Below are positions 11,303 to 25,056 of a stretch of DNA of 64,000 bases, piece after piece. Origin of the DNA: Luscinia megarhynchos (lineage: Eukaryota; Chordata; Aves; Passeriformes; Turdidae). The position numbers and the translations under genes were made by a program. Position 1 is the stretch's first letter. Each line of letters begins with the position of its first letter. A model generated the notes under the pieces. That model saw only the letters and a program-made list of their open reading frames with translations, made no database searches and had not been told where the DNA came from. The stretch spans positions 7,672,146-7,736,145 of the forward strand of contig JAPFBE010000002.1 of NCBI GenBank assembly GCA_034336665.1, read 5' to 3'.

Positions 11303-14300
11303 GTCTGGAAGAAGTTAACACAAACACTAAAAGGAAGATGACTTTCAAGAGGAAAGCATTGTTAGCTGATAGTCTTGACATATCAGTGATTTGATTTTAT
11401 TTCCACAGAAGATCAAGACAGCTTGTCTAAAGTAATAAAAGCTTTTCTTAATTGGGAAAAAAAAGTGGAGGAATCTGATTGAAATGAATGTGCAGACTAC
11501 AAAACAAGAAAGAAAAGGGTGCAATTACCTCTGTTCTCTCCTTGCCCTTTAAACTTGCTACTGTGGGGAATGGGGTGGGCCGATTATTTTGATCAATGTA
11601 AAGGCCTATTTTCCACTTGTACTTCCTCACTCCATGTAGGGATTTGAAGAAACTCTAGCACCTTACAAGAGAGCTCATGCCTGCCTCTTTTCCTCAGTGT
11701 CTCCTATTGCAATTATTCTGCTTTGTGAGAAATACCTGAATAATCCTTGGAGCAGGGCCCTAAAACCATGTCACTCTGTCCCAGGCATGTGCTCTGACCA
11801 CCAATATAAGGACTTATTCTCCTTTTCCTACTGCAGATTGTTACTTCTGGCTGATGGGCTGATTTGGCAAATTTGGACACATAGAACGAAATTAGTGAAG
11901 TGAGTGAATTGAGCTGGGTAAGGAGACACAGAGAATGAAATTTGATACTGACACTTATTAAATGCTTGCTTGCTTTTGGCTTTTCCTTATATGTATTTAC
12001 CCTAACAGTTTTGTGAGATTCAAAACTAAATTTGCTAGTAGCTTAAGACTGACAAAGTCTGTATCTAAGTGCAGATTGTTCACCCCAAAAAACCTGTTTA
12101 GTATTCATCCTGAACTTTAATGCCAGTTCTGACATGAAGTCCCCGTATGGCCTTTTTTAATCATACAGGCATCTTTAAGAAAACAGGCACAGATGGACAG
12201 TTTCATAAGAGATAGTAAAATAACACTGCATTTATTTCAAAGTATCTTTTATATTTTTTCCTCAGTTTCTTTATCTGTCAAGTAAACCAAACAGTACTTT
12301 CCAGTAATATAAAGCAAAGCACAGATTGGTCTCACCACTTTACCAATAAATTTATAATTGATACCTTGGTAAGATTCCATTTCTCTCTTTATCAAAAACA
12401 TAAATTTCCCACAAACATACTGCACCAGTAGTCATATTGGATTTGACACACCACATGAAGCAATCATTTTCCTCATAAATTTTAAGATGCTTTCATTTCT
12501 ATATTACTTCATAGCAATATAAGAAATTATTTTTCAGCCTTATAGGTCTTCTAATCTGTTACATGATAAGGAGACAGAAGTATATTCTGTAACACCAGGA
12601 AGATATTATACTGTGTAAGATGTAATAGATACTATATTTGGGGGGAAAAAAATAACTCTTGAGTACTGACTTTAAGCAGCAGCAAAAAGGTGCACAGGAC
12701 AAAGCCAGCACAGCACATCAGCACACAAGGACTTGCAGAAGGTCCCTCCTTTCTCCATTCCTAGAAGCCATAGATGGAAATAAAATTTGGAGATGACTCA
12801 CAAGACGACCTAAGATTTTTTTCTGCAACAGCATGTTAAATCAGAGTAGCCTGGTGCTAACATACAGTGTGAAAAACAGATAGAACAAAAGCTTTAAATT
12901 GAAATATTTACCTAAACATCCTTCTTACCAGTATCTTGATTATGAGCATTTTTCTCTCTCTCTTCCCCCCACAGTTCCCATCACTGCATATCCCTCCTTG
13001 CAAGACTTGCATTACTTTTTGAAGTGAGAAATTATATTTTCAATGACACTACAAAATTCAAACACGTTACATAACTAGTTCTCAGCTGAGAAGGAAGCTA
13101 GTTAACAGAGGTATATAATTGCAGACACAGTTGGTCAATCATTGGGTAGACTCTTGAAAAAACCCCTCAAATCCCTGCCCAGAATATACTAGACAGGGTC
13201 TGCAAGATGCCAAACTATTTTCCACTAATTGCCAAGTTAATGAGCTTTGAAGCTTGAAATGCAGCCACAAGGCCCTAGGACCCTAATGTGTCACAAAGTC
13301 TTGGGCAGACAGATGGGGTAGCAGATGATTTGCCATGGGGGCCTCGGTGTAAGTTCTGTACCAGCCTCTAGCCCCACTAACTATAGTGGCTGCTAAATGC
13401 ATTAAAACTGTGAAAACAAGTCTGTTGCCTTCAGACTGCATCAGTCCTAAATCATAGATGGAGAGCTGCAAATAAGGAGGCAAAGAAAACTGGTGTAATA
13501 AGACGAGACCATGCTAAACTGTAATATCTACCATTGCTTCAGGGTAAAAAGGTAATGTAAACCAGGCTGTCTTTGGTTTTTATCCCTTTCCCTGCACAAA
13601 GTGAAGATGTTGAACCTTTCTCCAGTATAAACCTCTCCTTCTTTCTTAATATTTCTTGCTTTTTTTCATACTCTTTTCTACAGTATAGCACTTTGAAGCT
13701 GGACTTTTCATAAGGCTACACATGACTATTACCAGGTGAGGGACTAACATGACCTCCACTGAATGCTGATTGTGGCATCTTTAAGATAACCTCATTACAT
13801 TTTCCAATTAGTAACTATTTATGTCAAAGACATGTAACTTGTGTAGATGAGGTTTGTTCATGTTCTAGAAATATGGCCCTTAGATTACAGATACTGTAGG
13901 GCCTAGTCACTGGAAAGGGACACAAGTATCCCAGCACAGCCTGCCAGCCTCATGTAAAGGAATTGGACAGCCTGAGGCTCTGATCAGGTGGAGTAAACAC
14001 TGCAGTCACGTGTAACATTCTCATCTCATCTCCTGAGGTGTTTACATGAGGATCACTATGTGGTAAGTAGGTCCCCTTTTCACAACAGTCCCTCCACTGC
14101 CAAAGCTTTGATACCAAGGCAGGAAGCAGTAAAGACAACTATGGTTTATTACAAAAGTCAGAGAAGGTAAGATACAGAGTGCCTCCTGAGAAGGGAAGGA
14201 ATAACCAGTCCCTGATGTATGTACCTAGCTGAAGAACCTACGTTGGTGCCTAAAACGACTATGTGACACAAAAAGGAGGTGGGAGATGTCTGGACTTGCT

Positions 14301-16149
14301 TATGCACCCCCAAACATTGCAAATGGCGCAGAACTCCAAGAGGTTTTTAACCCCCCTCCCCTTGCAGAAATTTCTGCTGGCTTCATGCATGTCCCCTATG
14401 GGAGTTCATCTGATGTTGACAGTGCTGAAGCCTAGCTGCAGGTGGAAAGCAGCTGAGGCTTGGCACAAGAGCCACCAAGTAGTTTGCATCTCATACCGTG
14501 TCCTCAGACCTTTAAAATACATGGGAAGAGGTTCAGCAGATCATTTGTTTTCCCAGTCCTTTTATGAAGCTAAAACCAGTTAAAAAGTAATCAAGAAAGT
14601 CCTACCAATGAACTGAATTTCCTGGTCTGCCCTATGATCTGTCCCAGTATTTTGAAACTGTGCAAACATTTCTTTATGCATGGCAGCCTATAAAGAGTTT
14701 TATTCACATCGAACAGCAAGTAATGCCAGGGAAAAACTCAGAGTTAGAAACACCAGCTCGTCTTTCAAATGTTCTCTTGGCTTCAGCAAGTACTGGAGGA
14801 ATCTCAAGCAAACATGTGGTGCCTCAGATAACGTGTTTGTTTTTGTTTACTTGGGCATGTTAGCTAGGGAAGATGCCACTGAGGTAAAACAGATTTGTGT
14901 TGTATTTTATCATTATGAACTCTCAGAAAGACAAAAAAGGCAGCCCATGGTATAGTTTCCTGCTCAAATTTAAGACATGAGTTCACTTGTTACAAATAAT
15001 GAAATATCATTATAATGTATCTAAGAGAGTAAGGTTTTCCTTTTTAATCCCTATTATATTTATCATATGGTACCACATCTGATAGTATTTTTAAAACTCA
15101 GACTTGTTGGGTTTAAAAGGATAAATTTAGGCAAATGGTTTTTGTACAGTGATCCCTGGAATGGATCCAGAAGCCTTAGGATTCCTCCAGCCATTCTTCC
15201 AGCACTGATATCCCAAGGGCAGAAAATACCTATTGTTACCATTCTGGTAGCATAGCAAGTGATCCAGAATTAATAAGAAAGATACTAACCCAGTTATGCA
15301 GGAATATTTCTAATTTTACCAAATTCAGTATTCCTACCTGAAAATCAACTCTATGATTTCATTTGTGTTCTTTATCTGCTTCTGTTCACTATTGGTAACA
15401 TGAAAATATTATATTTTAGAGAAGTGCAATTAACTTAGACAAAACTCTAGGTTGAAAGCTTACTTAGTTCTATTTAGGAAAAATGAAGTCCTCTGCAACC
15501 ACGCTGTTTTTCAGAAGGTACATTTTCCTGGGTAAAAAACAGTATTTATTAAGACATTCTATGTAAATTTTATTTAATGAATATATCATTTCAGCATTTA
15601 TTTTAAATATAATAGTACCATTTCTTCAACCAGAGAAAACAATAAATAGTAATACTGTGAGAAATGGATTCCCAAGGATGACAGGAATATAAATATTTTC
15701 CCTGGTATTCTGTTTTCCACAAAACACCCTTGTTTCACTTTTAATAAATAAATTCCACAAAGTAAACAGGGAATGAAAATGCTTCTTTACAAATAAAGCA
15801 ATAGCTCAAGGAGCCTCAGAAGGGATGGTTCTGCCTCCTCTACTGAACAGAACATCATCATCTGAGCATCCTGTGTGAGCAGTACTGCTAGTTGCACAAG
15901 CAGGCCCTCTGAAATAAGGTGTTCAGTGTAAGGGTGAAGAAATCTAGCCCAAAATCAGTTTACTGCCAGGCAAGTTTCTGGCTTTCCAGTTCCCACAACA
16001 GTCAAAAGGAAAATTAACTCCTGCCCTGTAAAGAAACTTGATTTTTTTTATCCTGTTGAACCCTGGAGCCTGTTGTGTGGTTACATATTTTCAGATCTTG
16101 ACACGTGAATGCTAATGCAAAAGTTGTGACAAAATTCTTTTGGTCTCTT

Positions 16150-16475
16150 GTGCTGGTTTTGGATGGGGTAAAATTAATTGTTTTCGTAGTGGTGCTGAAG
16201 AGAGTGCTGATAATATGGAGATGGCAAGGAAGTTGTGGGTGCATGGAAGCCTGGGAGAAGACACAGCCAGGACAGGTGACCCAAACTGACCAAAGAGATA
16301 TTTAATACCATATGGCATCATGCTCAGTATATAAATGTGGAGCGAAGGAGGAAGGAGGAATGTTCAGAGTTGAAGAAGAAGGGGATGCCAGACAGAGGGA
16401 ATTGCAAAGGCATGTGAGATGGTGACTCCCTGGGCAAGTCTACATTTAGTGACTATCATCTATATTATCACTCCC
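16150..16475 (+). mobile_element. ERVL-type LTR, degraded
   Basis: The left end TGTGCTGGTTTTGGATGGGG matches the start of a common bird ERVL LTR. Further in, GACCAAAGAGATATTTAATA and CATATGGCATCATGCTCAGT, followed by TATAAATG, form the U3 end and TATA region of that family. The 3' part fades after about 16,475. Confidence 0.75.
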
Positions 16476-18989
16476 CTTCTGCCTTCTGGGAGGAGAAGGG
16501 TGGGAAGACTTCCCCTCTGTGAAGCACTCTGGAAGAGGATGTGTGAGAGACATGAGGTTTACAGAGGGGATCTAAGGGAGCAGCAAGGGATGCTGATGTA
16601 GCAGTGCATGAGAAGCTCAAGGGAACAGGAATTGCAGCCTCCATGCTGCACTTGCCTCTGGAGACCTGTGAACAGGGCTACACTTTGGGGTGGAGCATGC
16701 AGGCAGAAGGCTCACTGCCATATCACCCCCTGCTTGCACACCTACCCTATGCACAGCACTCTGTCCTGCACTGCCACCTGCTTCTCTTTACAAAGGAAGG
16801 GAAAAGCCATAAAGTACTTCACCAGCGTATCCAAGCACAGCACTGCACTTTGTAAATTTGCTTCCTCTAAAAATGTCTCAGACAAAACAGATGCAAAAAT
16901 AAACAGCCCAGTGCTCTGCCAAAGAAGCAGGGTGCTGTCAGCACTGTCCACTGCACATAGAGGCACCAACACACTCCCACCAAGTATTGCTTGTAGGTTA
17001 AGTATTTGCACTAGTAGACCTTTGCCACAAGTTTCAAAATGTTGGGCCATTATATAACTAGGATTCCTCCACTATGAGGCAACAGCATCTTTTTTAAGAA
17101 AGAAAAACTGCACTGCTAAATGAATATAGCTATCTCTTATATTACTAGAGTTACCACAGAACACCCTCAGAGGGTACAGAACTATTTCACCTTTGTACAC
17201 TTATATCTTCATGAATGATGAAGACCACATCATGGTCTTGCATGTCTCCTTCAGTCAGCAAAACATCATTGACAACCTCTAAATATCATCATCAGTTCTC
17301 CTGAACTGGTCTTGTTTTTGTAAGACTGTATTTAAGGCAAGATGTTATGCAGTCTCCATCACAGATGTTTCATAATTAGATTGGATATCATGAAATGTGA
17401 TGTAGATAGTATTAGTAGGTTGTTGATGGTAAATATTTGTAGATTAGCCTTGCTCTCTTTGGCTTGAAAACCTATGCAATGTAGACATCCTAAGTTCTAA
17501 AATTAATTAAAATATTGATGAATTAACAAAAACTATTTTTTGTGTTTTAAAAAAGTATAAAAATAGACTGCTTAACTCATGCTCTGCTAAGATTACCTGA
17601 TGTGTAGGTTCTAACAGGTATATGTGCAACAAAGTCTATATATAAAGGGACTTTTGTTATACACTGTCCTAAGTATTTGTATTGCTTATCAATACTCATT
17701 CAGAAATGCATCTCCATGTGAAGTAACTTATTAAAACAATTTTTATTACAGCTTTCTTTGAATACCATCTCACCGTCAGCATTAACTAGTCAAATCCCTA
17801 ACTATTCATGTGATTCCCATGGTACCTGCACATATAGAATATGGAATTTGTGAGATAACACCTGTGCTAATGAGGTGTGACACGAGTCTCATTTTGTGCA
17901 TCCAAAGTGAATGCTGCATTGTCTATCCAAAGCATAGACAAACACGAGACTAATACATGTTACAGTCAATTTACTGTGTGAGAAAGAAGAAAATAGAAGA
18001 GGACTTGCCCTTTGAAATTGAAACATTCTCTTCAAAAGCAAGAACTGCCACTTGTATTAACTGTTTGAAAATATCTTCACCTTAGAGGACTCTTCTTTTG
18101 AGATAAGTATTTAACAGTCCTTTCTTCATTTATACACATTGACAAAGATGAGTCTATTAGTCTATTAGAGGATCCTCTTAGAACATATCTTGGCTTAACT
18201 GGCTTTTGTTTGTTTTTCCAGACTAAATTATCAGGAAATTAAATGCCAACAAGTCTTCTTGTAGCCCTTCCACCAAAGGAAAAACATTTGCACATAATTT
18301 TGCATTTAAAATACCTCACTCTGCACTGACAGCTTTTTTTTTCCTTATGAGACCCAGATTTTAATTGTTGAAAGGGAGTTTTCTAGTCATAAAGTTAGGT
18401 GAACTATTATTGGCAATGCGTGCTATATTTTGTCAGTGCACTGCTACCCACCAGCATGGAACTTCCTGTCCTGCACATCTCAGATTATAAAACACATATG
18501 CATGTCTTCCTTGTAAATGATCAGTTATTTATTTCACAGCTGAGGAAACACATCTCAATGTGAGAAAACAAGTATAACACCTACTCACTCAGCTGAGTAT
18601 AAGCTTCACTGCAACTCACCTTGTACAGTTTATTTCCAGAGGAGAAGATGACATGAGAAATATAGATTCCAATGCTGTTTTCACCGATCCAGAAAGTTAT
18701 TTCAAATTATTGCTGGGTGACTAATACAAAGATTATACTGTGATACAGCTTGAAAGGGTGACCATCTTGAATGCACTCTGAAGAGTGTGAGGTTCTGTAC
18801 ATGAATAATAGATAAATGTGAATCAGCACAGGTAGATGGTGGTCTGTTTACTACACAATGAAGTGCTAATTGATTAATTTGCAGCTTTTTTTATTTTTTT
18901 CCTTACACCTCTGTGTCAGAGACTGAAATGTTTCATGCCTTAAACATTGTTATGAGGAGGTTTTACCCATTATAGCAAAACCTGTATAA

Positions 18990-19865
18990 AGACAACCACG
19001 GAAGCCCATCCCTCCTTGAAGATGCCTGACTGGAACTTTGGACTGTGAGATAAGCCACCCAGATAAGATAAAGGGGACAATTATCTCAGGTCTAGGGAGA
19101 AACAAACAAGGCTGAGGAAAAGGAATGCATCCATAAGAAAGCCAAACACAGCAGAAAATCATCCCCGGCTGGGTTTGGTGAGGGGGACACCACAGCCCCC
19201 AGAGGCCAAGTTTGCACAGAATTCCCCGCAGCTGAGGGGGGAGGAGGAGCTTTGGGGGTGTGGTGTAACCTCTGGTCAGAGGCACTGAATATCCATCTTC
19301 CCTTGCACAAACCAGCCCAGCTGTGAGACCCCCAGCCCCACAGGTCACACCCAGGACACTCACGTGGGAGGCAGCTGAGGGGTGTCATATTCCATCAGTG
19401 ACCCCCAAGGCACTCCCCAGACTTATTCCTGAGGCCTTCACCACAGGACTGCACATGATGCAAAGGGATGTAACAGACACAGAGTCTGCTGCAAGAGACT
19501 CTGTCAAACTGCACTCCCTCCTCTCCCCCATCAGGCAGGTATCTGGGCATTCCTACCCAGCCTGAGCATATCTTAATCCACTGGACTCTATGCTTTTTGA
19601 GGGACCAAGACCACCCAGAAGACCAGCTGGAGAGGATCAATGGAACACCACTGTGATCCACAGAGTGGTGATTTTTTCTTTAATCTGTCTCTGTCATTCT
19701 CTTTCTGTCTTCCCATCTCTTCTCTATTTCTTTCTCTCTCTCTCCCTCTTTTCTCTCTCATCTTTCTCCCCCCTCCATTCACTACCAAGTAAAATCCATA
19801 CTATTGACTTTGGCATATGATCTCATTTGCACATTAATTTGGGCAGAGGAATTTTTAATAACTTT
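18990..19865 (+). mobile_element. LTR-like element with pyrimidine tract
   Basis: The 3' portion (19,600-19,860) is homologous to 8,190-8,460. The sequence is GC-rich relative to its surroundings from 19,150 to 19,560. A CT-rich tract spans 19,674-19,780. The left edge was chosen where composition changes and is uncertain. No coding similarity was recognised. Confidence 0.45.
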
Positions 19866-22057
19866 AAAAATGAGACCATAACACTCTGTCACTAGCAAGC
19901 CAGGGAGGCAAGATCCTTCATTTTTATAATTCCAATTGTTTTACACTGTACTCATTATTTCAATTTTTAAACATGAGCTCTAAATTTTAGAGCAATCCCG
20001 TTGTATATGCAACTTCAAAATACCCCTCATCTGTAAATCTGCCAGTGTGATGCTTATTTACATCACGGGTCTTTCACTGCTGCACCAAGCACTATGTCCC
20101 AAGGTGTGCAATAAGTGCCCAGGTAAACACCTTTACATTCCCAGAGAAGTTAATAGGATGCTTTAGCATAACTGAAATTTCAGGTTAGATGCAAAAACAC
20201 ACAAATAGAAAACCTTAAAAATATGAAGGTGAATCCTTTCATTGCCCATAAGGAAAACCCACTGAGTATATATATGGTTATGAAGATCTGTTCCTTTGCC
20301 CCATTATTGCCTGAAAGGGCAATGAGCAGAATACTGCCTGGGTCAGATTTGCTACCTGCAAAAATCTATGATTTGGTATTATGTTTCTGAAATTACAGCA
20401 ATCAGCCTCTGCATCATAGTGCAGGAAAGAAATGTTTCTGCTGCCTTGCAGCCATAACACTCCAGAAATCCCAGGACACCTCAGGCCTCTGCACATCCAC
20501 ATCAGGTCTCCCTGGTAGACATTTCCAGAGGAATTACACTGCTCAGGACAAAAAAGTCACAGTCTACCCTGCTCTGCAGAATATTTCCTTAGGTAAAGGA
20601 TAGTCAGTTTCCCTTAGGAAACCAGGCTAAAAATTATGGCAACAGGAATTGCAAGGCATACCAGTTTGGTATTAGTATGTAGAGGCTATTAATCTCTCAA
20701 GGTTATACATTATTAAACACTTCCTTATCCAGATAAAGACCATACTTAAATTCATGTATTTTTCCTATACACAACTTCCCACCCATATGTAGTTTCTTCT
20801 ATAAATCTGAAGGCATCTCTGGGCTGGCAAATACACTAAGTCAGGCAATTAACTGTCCCTGGAACTGCCTTGTATACATTAATGTCACACAGACATTCAT
20901 GCTCTTACAGGTATACAACATTTGGCTTTAAAAATATATCTACCCTTCTCTGTGTGTCAGGTCCCCAACATAATCTATCCATGTCAAGATCAAGTTGATC
21001 TGATGCTGGCCAAACCAGAACTGGAAAATCTTGCACAGCTCAGTGATATACATCAGGCAGAGAAGTGTGGTCAAGGACAGGCATTGGACAGTCCTCAAAC
21101 TAGGACCTTCTGGCCTTTGTTCATCCATGGAGCTTTAGCTCACTTCAGCTCAAATTGTAATTTCCATTTCAGAAGTGATTTTTTCCCTGCTATTCAGAGG
21201 CACAGTTCTGTTAGAACACCCACAAGTCACTGTCTTAGCTTATCATCAATTATACACATATCCTGTGAAGTACAAGACAGTGATATCAAAAAAAGAAAAA
21301 AAAGAGACATGCATTTTTATTTCGACTGCCTAAAAACACCTTCTTGGACTCCATGTGGATGCACACAAAGATAAGGAGAAAATGCAGCCTTTGGATAGTC
21401 TTTCTCCTCTAATTCCCCTTCTGATTTGTAAATCTCAATCTACAAGAAATGGGCACATTGCTCTCACAAAGCATAACATGAACCTAGAAGGGACACATGA
21501 CTAAAAGGAAGAGAGACAATGTTTTAATGATAAATGTGATCTGGATCTGTTGTAGATGAGTTTAAAATACAACAAGAAAGTGTATTTCACATGCTCAGCT
21601 TTGTGCAGTGATTTGATTATTTTAGCAAGTTAGGAAAAGTAAAACTCATGTCTCTTATTTGTGTGTGTGTTGGGAATTTTTAATCCAAATAAAACAGGCA
21701 GAAAAAAATATTGAGACCCAGGAAGGAGACAATGTGGGCTTTATTCTACCCATCAGTTAGCCTTTGCATAGTCACAGCTGTCCTGCACAACATGACCTCC
21801 CTCTCCAATTTTCAGACCCCACATACTGCTTTAAGTAGACACAGCCAAGCTTTTGATGCTCAGAGAGTCTCAAAATGTGAGAGGAGGTATAGCAGAAGTC
21901 CTGCAGGTCTCTCTCTGTTAAGTGACTGGAAAAAGGCTTTGCTATGACTCAGACAAGACAGTGAAGTAAGGCTCATATCTGTTATTCCCATTGGCACCAA
22001 CTTAAAACCATATATTCTATGGTTTTATAGATTTTTTTAAATTTTATTTTTAAAGTA

Positions 22058-23215
22058 GTGTAAGTTGAAAGAAATTTTTTGAAGGCCATCTAGTCCAGCC
22101 CCAGGAACATCTTCAACTAAATCAGGTTGCTCAGATTTCAGTCCAACCTGACCTTAAATCTTTCTAGGGATGAGACACCTACTGTCTCTTTAGGCAACTG
22201 TTCCAGTGTTTCACCATTTGCATAGTATACCAATTTTCTTCCTTCTAGCTAATCTAAATTGACAGCCCTTCAGTTACCCCTTGTCCTGTAACAAGAGGCC
22301 CTAGTGAAAAGTGTGTCCCTATCTTTCTTATAAACCCCCTTTAAGTACTGTAAGGTCACCAAGAAGTGTCTCTGGAGCCTTCTTTTCTCCAGGCCGAACA
22401 GCTCCAATTCTTTTACCTTTTCTCACAGGAGAGGTGTTCAATCCCTCTGATCATTGTTATCCACCAGAACTTCCCCAAGTCCTTCTCTGCAAGGCTGCTG
22501 TCAATTTCTTCACCCTCCAGCTGGTATGGTACTGGGAGTAGCCTCAAGCCAGGTGCAGAACCTGGCATTTGAGCTCTTGAGCCTTGCTGAGCACTAAGGG
22601 TGCACTCAATCCATTTGTATATGTCCCTGTTCATTAAGACATTAAGTAGCACTGGCCCCAACATGGACACCTCCCTCAGGGGCTCATATTGGGTCCCCAA
22701 GCTGTTGATTACACTGTAGATGTGACTGTCTAACCAATTCCTCCTCCAGTGAACAGCCTCTCCTGCAAATCCCTCTCTCCAATTTAGAGAGAGGATGCTG
22801 TGGGGAACCATATCAAAGGCCTTAAATAAATCCAGATAGATTTTTCCTAAATCCAGATTAGATCCCTTCCCTTGCTCACTGATGTAATCATAACTTCATA
22901 TAAGGTCACTAAGGTTTCTAGATCAGGCAGGGCTTTACTTTGGTGAAACTGTGCTGGTTGTCTCAACTCGCCTCCCTTTCACGTGCCTTAGCATGGCTTC
23001 TAGGAGGATCTGTTCCATGACTTTCCCAAGAACAGAGGTGAGATGGACAGACTGGTAGCTCCAGGATTCTCCTTTCTACCCTTTTCTGAGACAGGTGCAA
23101 TGTAACTCTTTTTCACCTGGGTCCCGCTTGACTGTCCCAACTTCTTGAACACCATGGAGAGTTGGCTTGGCAATTACATTGTCCAATTCTTGCAATGCAT
23201 TTTACCCAATGGATT
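22058..23215 (-). mobile_element. CR1 LINE fragment, minus strand, internally deleted
   Basis: Reading left to right it follows the reverse complement of CR1. It starts with GGCCATCTAGTCCAGCCCC, then CCTTGTCCTGTAACAAG, then TTCTTTTCTCCAGGCCGAAC. It continues with GTGCACTCAATCC, GCACTGGCCCCAACATGGAC, CAATTTAGAGAGAGGATGC, and CACGTGCCTTAGCATGGCTT in the RT region. At about 22,456 the sequence jumps from the TGATCAT block to ATCCACCAGAACTTCCCCAA, so a few hundred bases of the consensus are missing. Confidence 0.93.
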
Positions 23216-24549
23216 TAAGTAGAATCACTTTACTCAGGTGGTCATGAACCTGATATTCATTTACAGTGGGAAATACTTTGGTTTCCTAGTCTCCATCTAA
23301 TATTTCATCCACACAAGAGATGTGTGTTCAGTGTTCTTCAGCACACACAGAGCTTTGTTTCTTTGGAAAACTAGGCATTTGCTATTTATTTTGTAAAAAC
23401 AACTTGTTTGGACTTCCATCTATAAAGCCCCCCAAAATGCCACATTATACAGTAATACCTATAATGACATAATACAAAGGTTCTGTGATTTTTGTAAAGC
23501 CTTTTAACCTGTATTAGCAAAACTGTTTTGTTAAATTACATTTTCCAACACATCAGTCCTTATTATGCTATACCACTTGAAATGCTGTGACACTATTTTG
23601 CTGCAATAAATATTTTAAATTATCTTGACAATGGCAATGTAAGGAATGCTGTTACCCATATATTTTATCAGAAATAAAAGCAGACAAATACTTAGAACTC
23701 TTGAAATGATAGATCAGAGATACAAAGTTTTAAAGTCATTGAATACCATAGGCCACCATAAAAGGGGGATCCAGGTTCTGATACCCTTGTCCTGAATCAT
23801 TTAAATGTGAATATTAAAAAATGAAAATGCATTATGAAATTACAGGGACATTTATATAGACTGGCAAAAACTCACTTTATGGTATTATGCTTTTAAATAT
23901 CAAGTAGTATGAACAAATACCTGAAATTACTACCTAATATAATGACTCAATCAAGTATCCTCAAAATAATAATTGTATGATGAGTGAAATAAGCTTCACA
24001 GACTCGGGTATAATCAAAAACACTGTAGTCAGAGTAATTTATCCAGAACAAGGAACATTATTTTAAACACAGGTGTATTTAATACAAAAATAAAGTAGAG
24101 CATAAATTTTCAACACTCAGAAAATAAGCTCAAAACACATTTTGAAAAATCAATTCTGCCACTGACTTTGCTTTTTCTGGGCACACCAATTTTCACAGTT
24201 CAGTCAGAAATGCATTGTATGCCCTATGGCTTCTCTATTTTACCTTGCTTTGAGAGACAATTTTTCACAAAACATGTTTCCAAGAAACATGTGGCAACTG
24301 TACATCGACAGCAATAAATAAAACAGTGGAAAACACAGCAATATATATATCCCACTTCAAAAACATAGATATATCACTCTACAACAGCAGAAATCACTTT
24401 TTTGCAAGTCCCTGGCCAGAGCTCTTCCCCATCATTTATTAATGCTCAAATTCTCAAGTCATTACATCAATAGGAAAAGTTCTAACTCACCCTTGCATCA
24501 ATGAAGCACATCATCTGACCTAAAGTGCAATTATTCATCATTAAACCAC

Positions 24550-24594
24550 TTCCAAATGAAACAATACCAACCTTCAAATGAAACAATACCAGCC
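24550..24594. repeat. Short tandem duplication (2 x 22-23 bp)
   Basis: TTCCAAATGAAACAATACCA and TTCAAATGAAACAATACCAG stand directly next to each other in intron 3, about 290 bp downstream (lower coordinates) of PDE1C exon 3. Confidence 0.85.
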
Positions 24595-24884
24595 TTCAAA
24601 GACATCTTTATATTATGAGCTGGTTTTGCATATTATTTTGACTAGTTACACACTTTCCACCTAGTAAATAATCTTATGGGGGAGGCTAATGAAGTGTAAG
24701 AAATTAAAGGCAAATCCAGGCAGTAATATTAATGAATTTCTTTTTGCACTCTTTTTCAATACAAAGATATGCAGCATTACAGAATCTTTCCGTGTCAATT
24801 TCTGTCATCAAACCCACACTGCAGATTTAATCTTAAAAAGATAACTTCTCGAAGATAAATGAAGTAAACTCATATCAGCCAGAC

Positions 24885-25056
24885 CTGAAAGATGTTTTCA
24901 CCAATGCCTCAGGACTGTCCACTGGCGGTAGTTCATCTGCTAAAATTTCTTCAGGAGGTCTGGGGTCGTTGACAATGGTCAGCTTTGGCCTTCCCTTGCG
25001 AGTGCTCGTCAGCCCACCCATAATTGTGTTCCACAAGCAGTTTTGTGATTTAGATC
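24885..25056 (-). CDS. PDE1C: PDE1C coding exon 3
   Basis: A 172-bp internal exon between acceptor TTTTTTCAG|GATCTAAA and donor TTTCAG|GTCTGG. It completes an arginine codon with the last base of exon 2. It then encodes SKSQNCLWNTIMGGL, a basic linker (TSTRKGRPKLTIVN), and the highly recognisable DPRPPEEILADELPPVDSPE followed by ALVKTSF. It leaves in phase 2, AG|G being expected for the arginine that begins the shared PDE1 block (LRSLVKQ). From memory the mammalian protein has SKSQNCLW and DPRPPEEILADELP in the same order, with a different linker between them. If translation continued past the donor the frame would stop after RSG, which supports splicing here. The regulatory and catalytic exons are expected below position 1. 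Confidence 0.95.

Larger units (their letters stand above)
1..24884 (-). other. PDE1C: PDE1C intron 3 (left part, at least 24.9 kb)
   Basis: The intron begins GTCTGG at 24,884 and continues past the left edge. I looked on the minus strand for the next expected exon (LRSLVKQ-type) and for the alternative short N-terminus of PDE1C and saw neither. Outside the annotated repeats the stretches 1-2,608, 3,050-4,837, 5,921-8,050, 8,465-10,420, 11,305-16,150, 16,480-18,990, 19,870-22,055 and 23,220-24,884 are plain AT-rich intronic DNA. The hairpin pair at 9.5 kb and a few short repeats are the exceptions. Confidence 0.75.

Noticed and set aside
22413..22811. Minus-strand open frame of 132 codons as a gene
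   Set aside because: It is a remnant of the CR1 reverse-transcriptase ORF.
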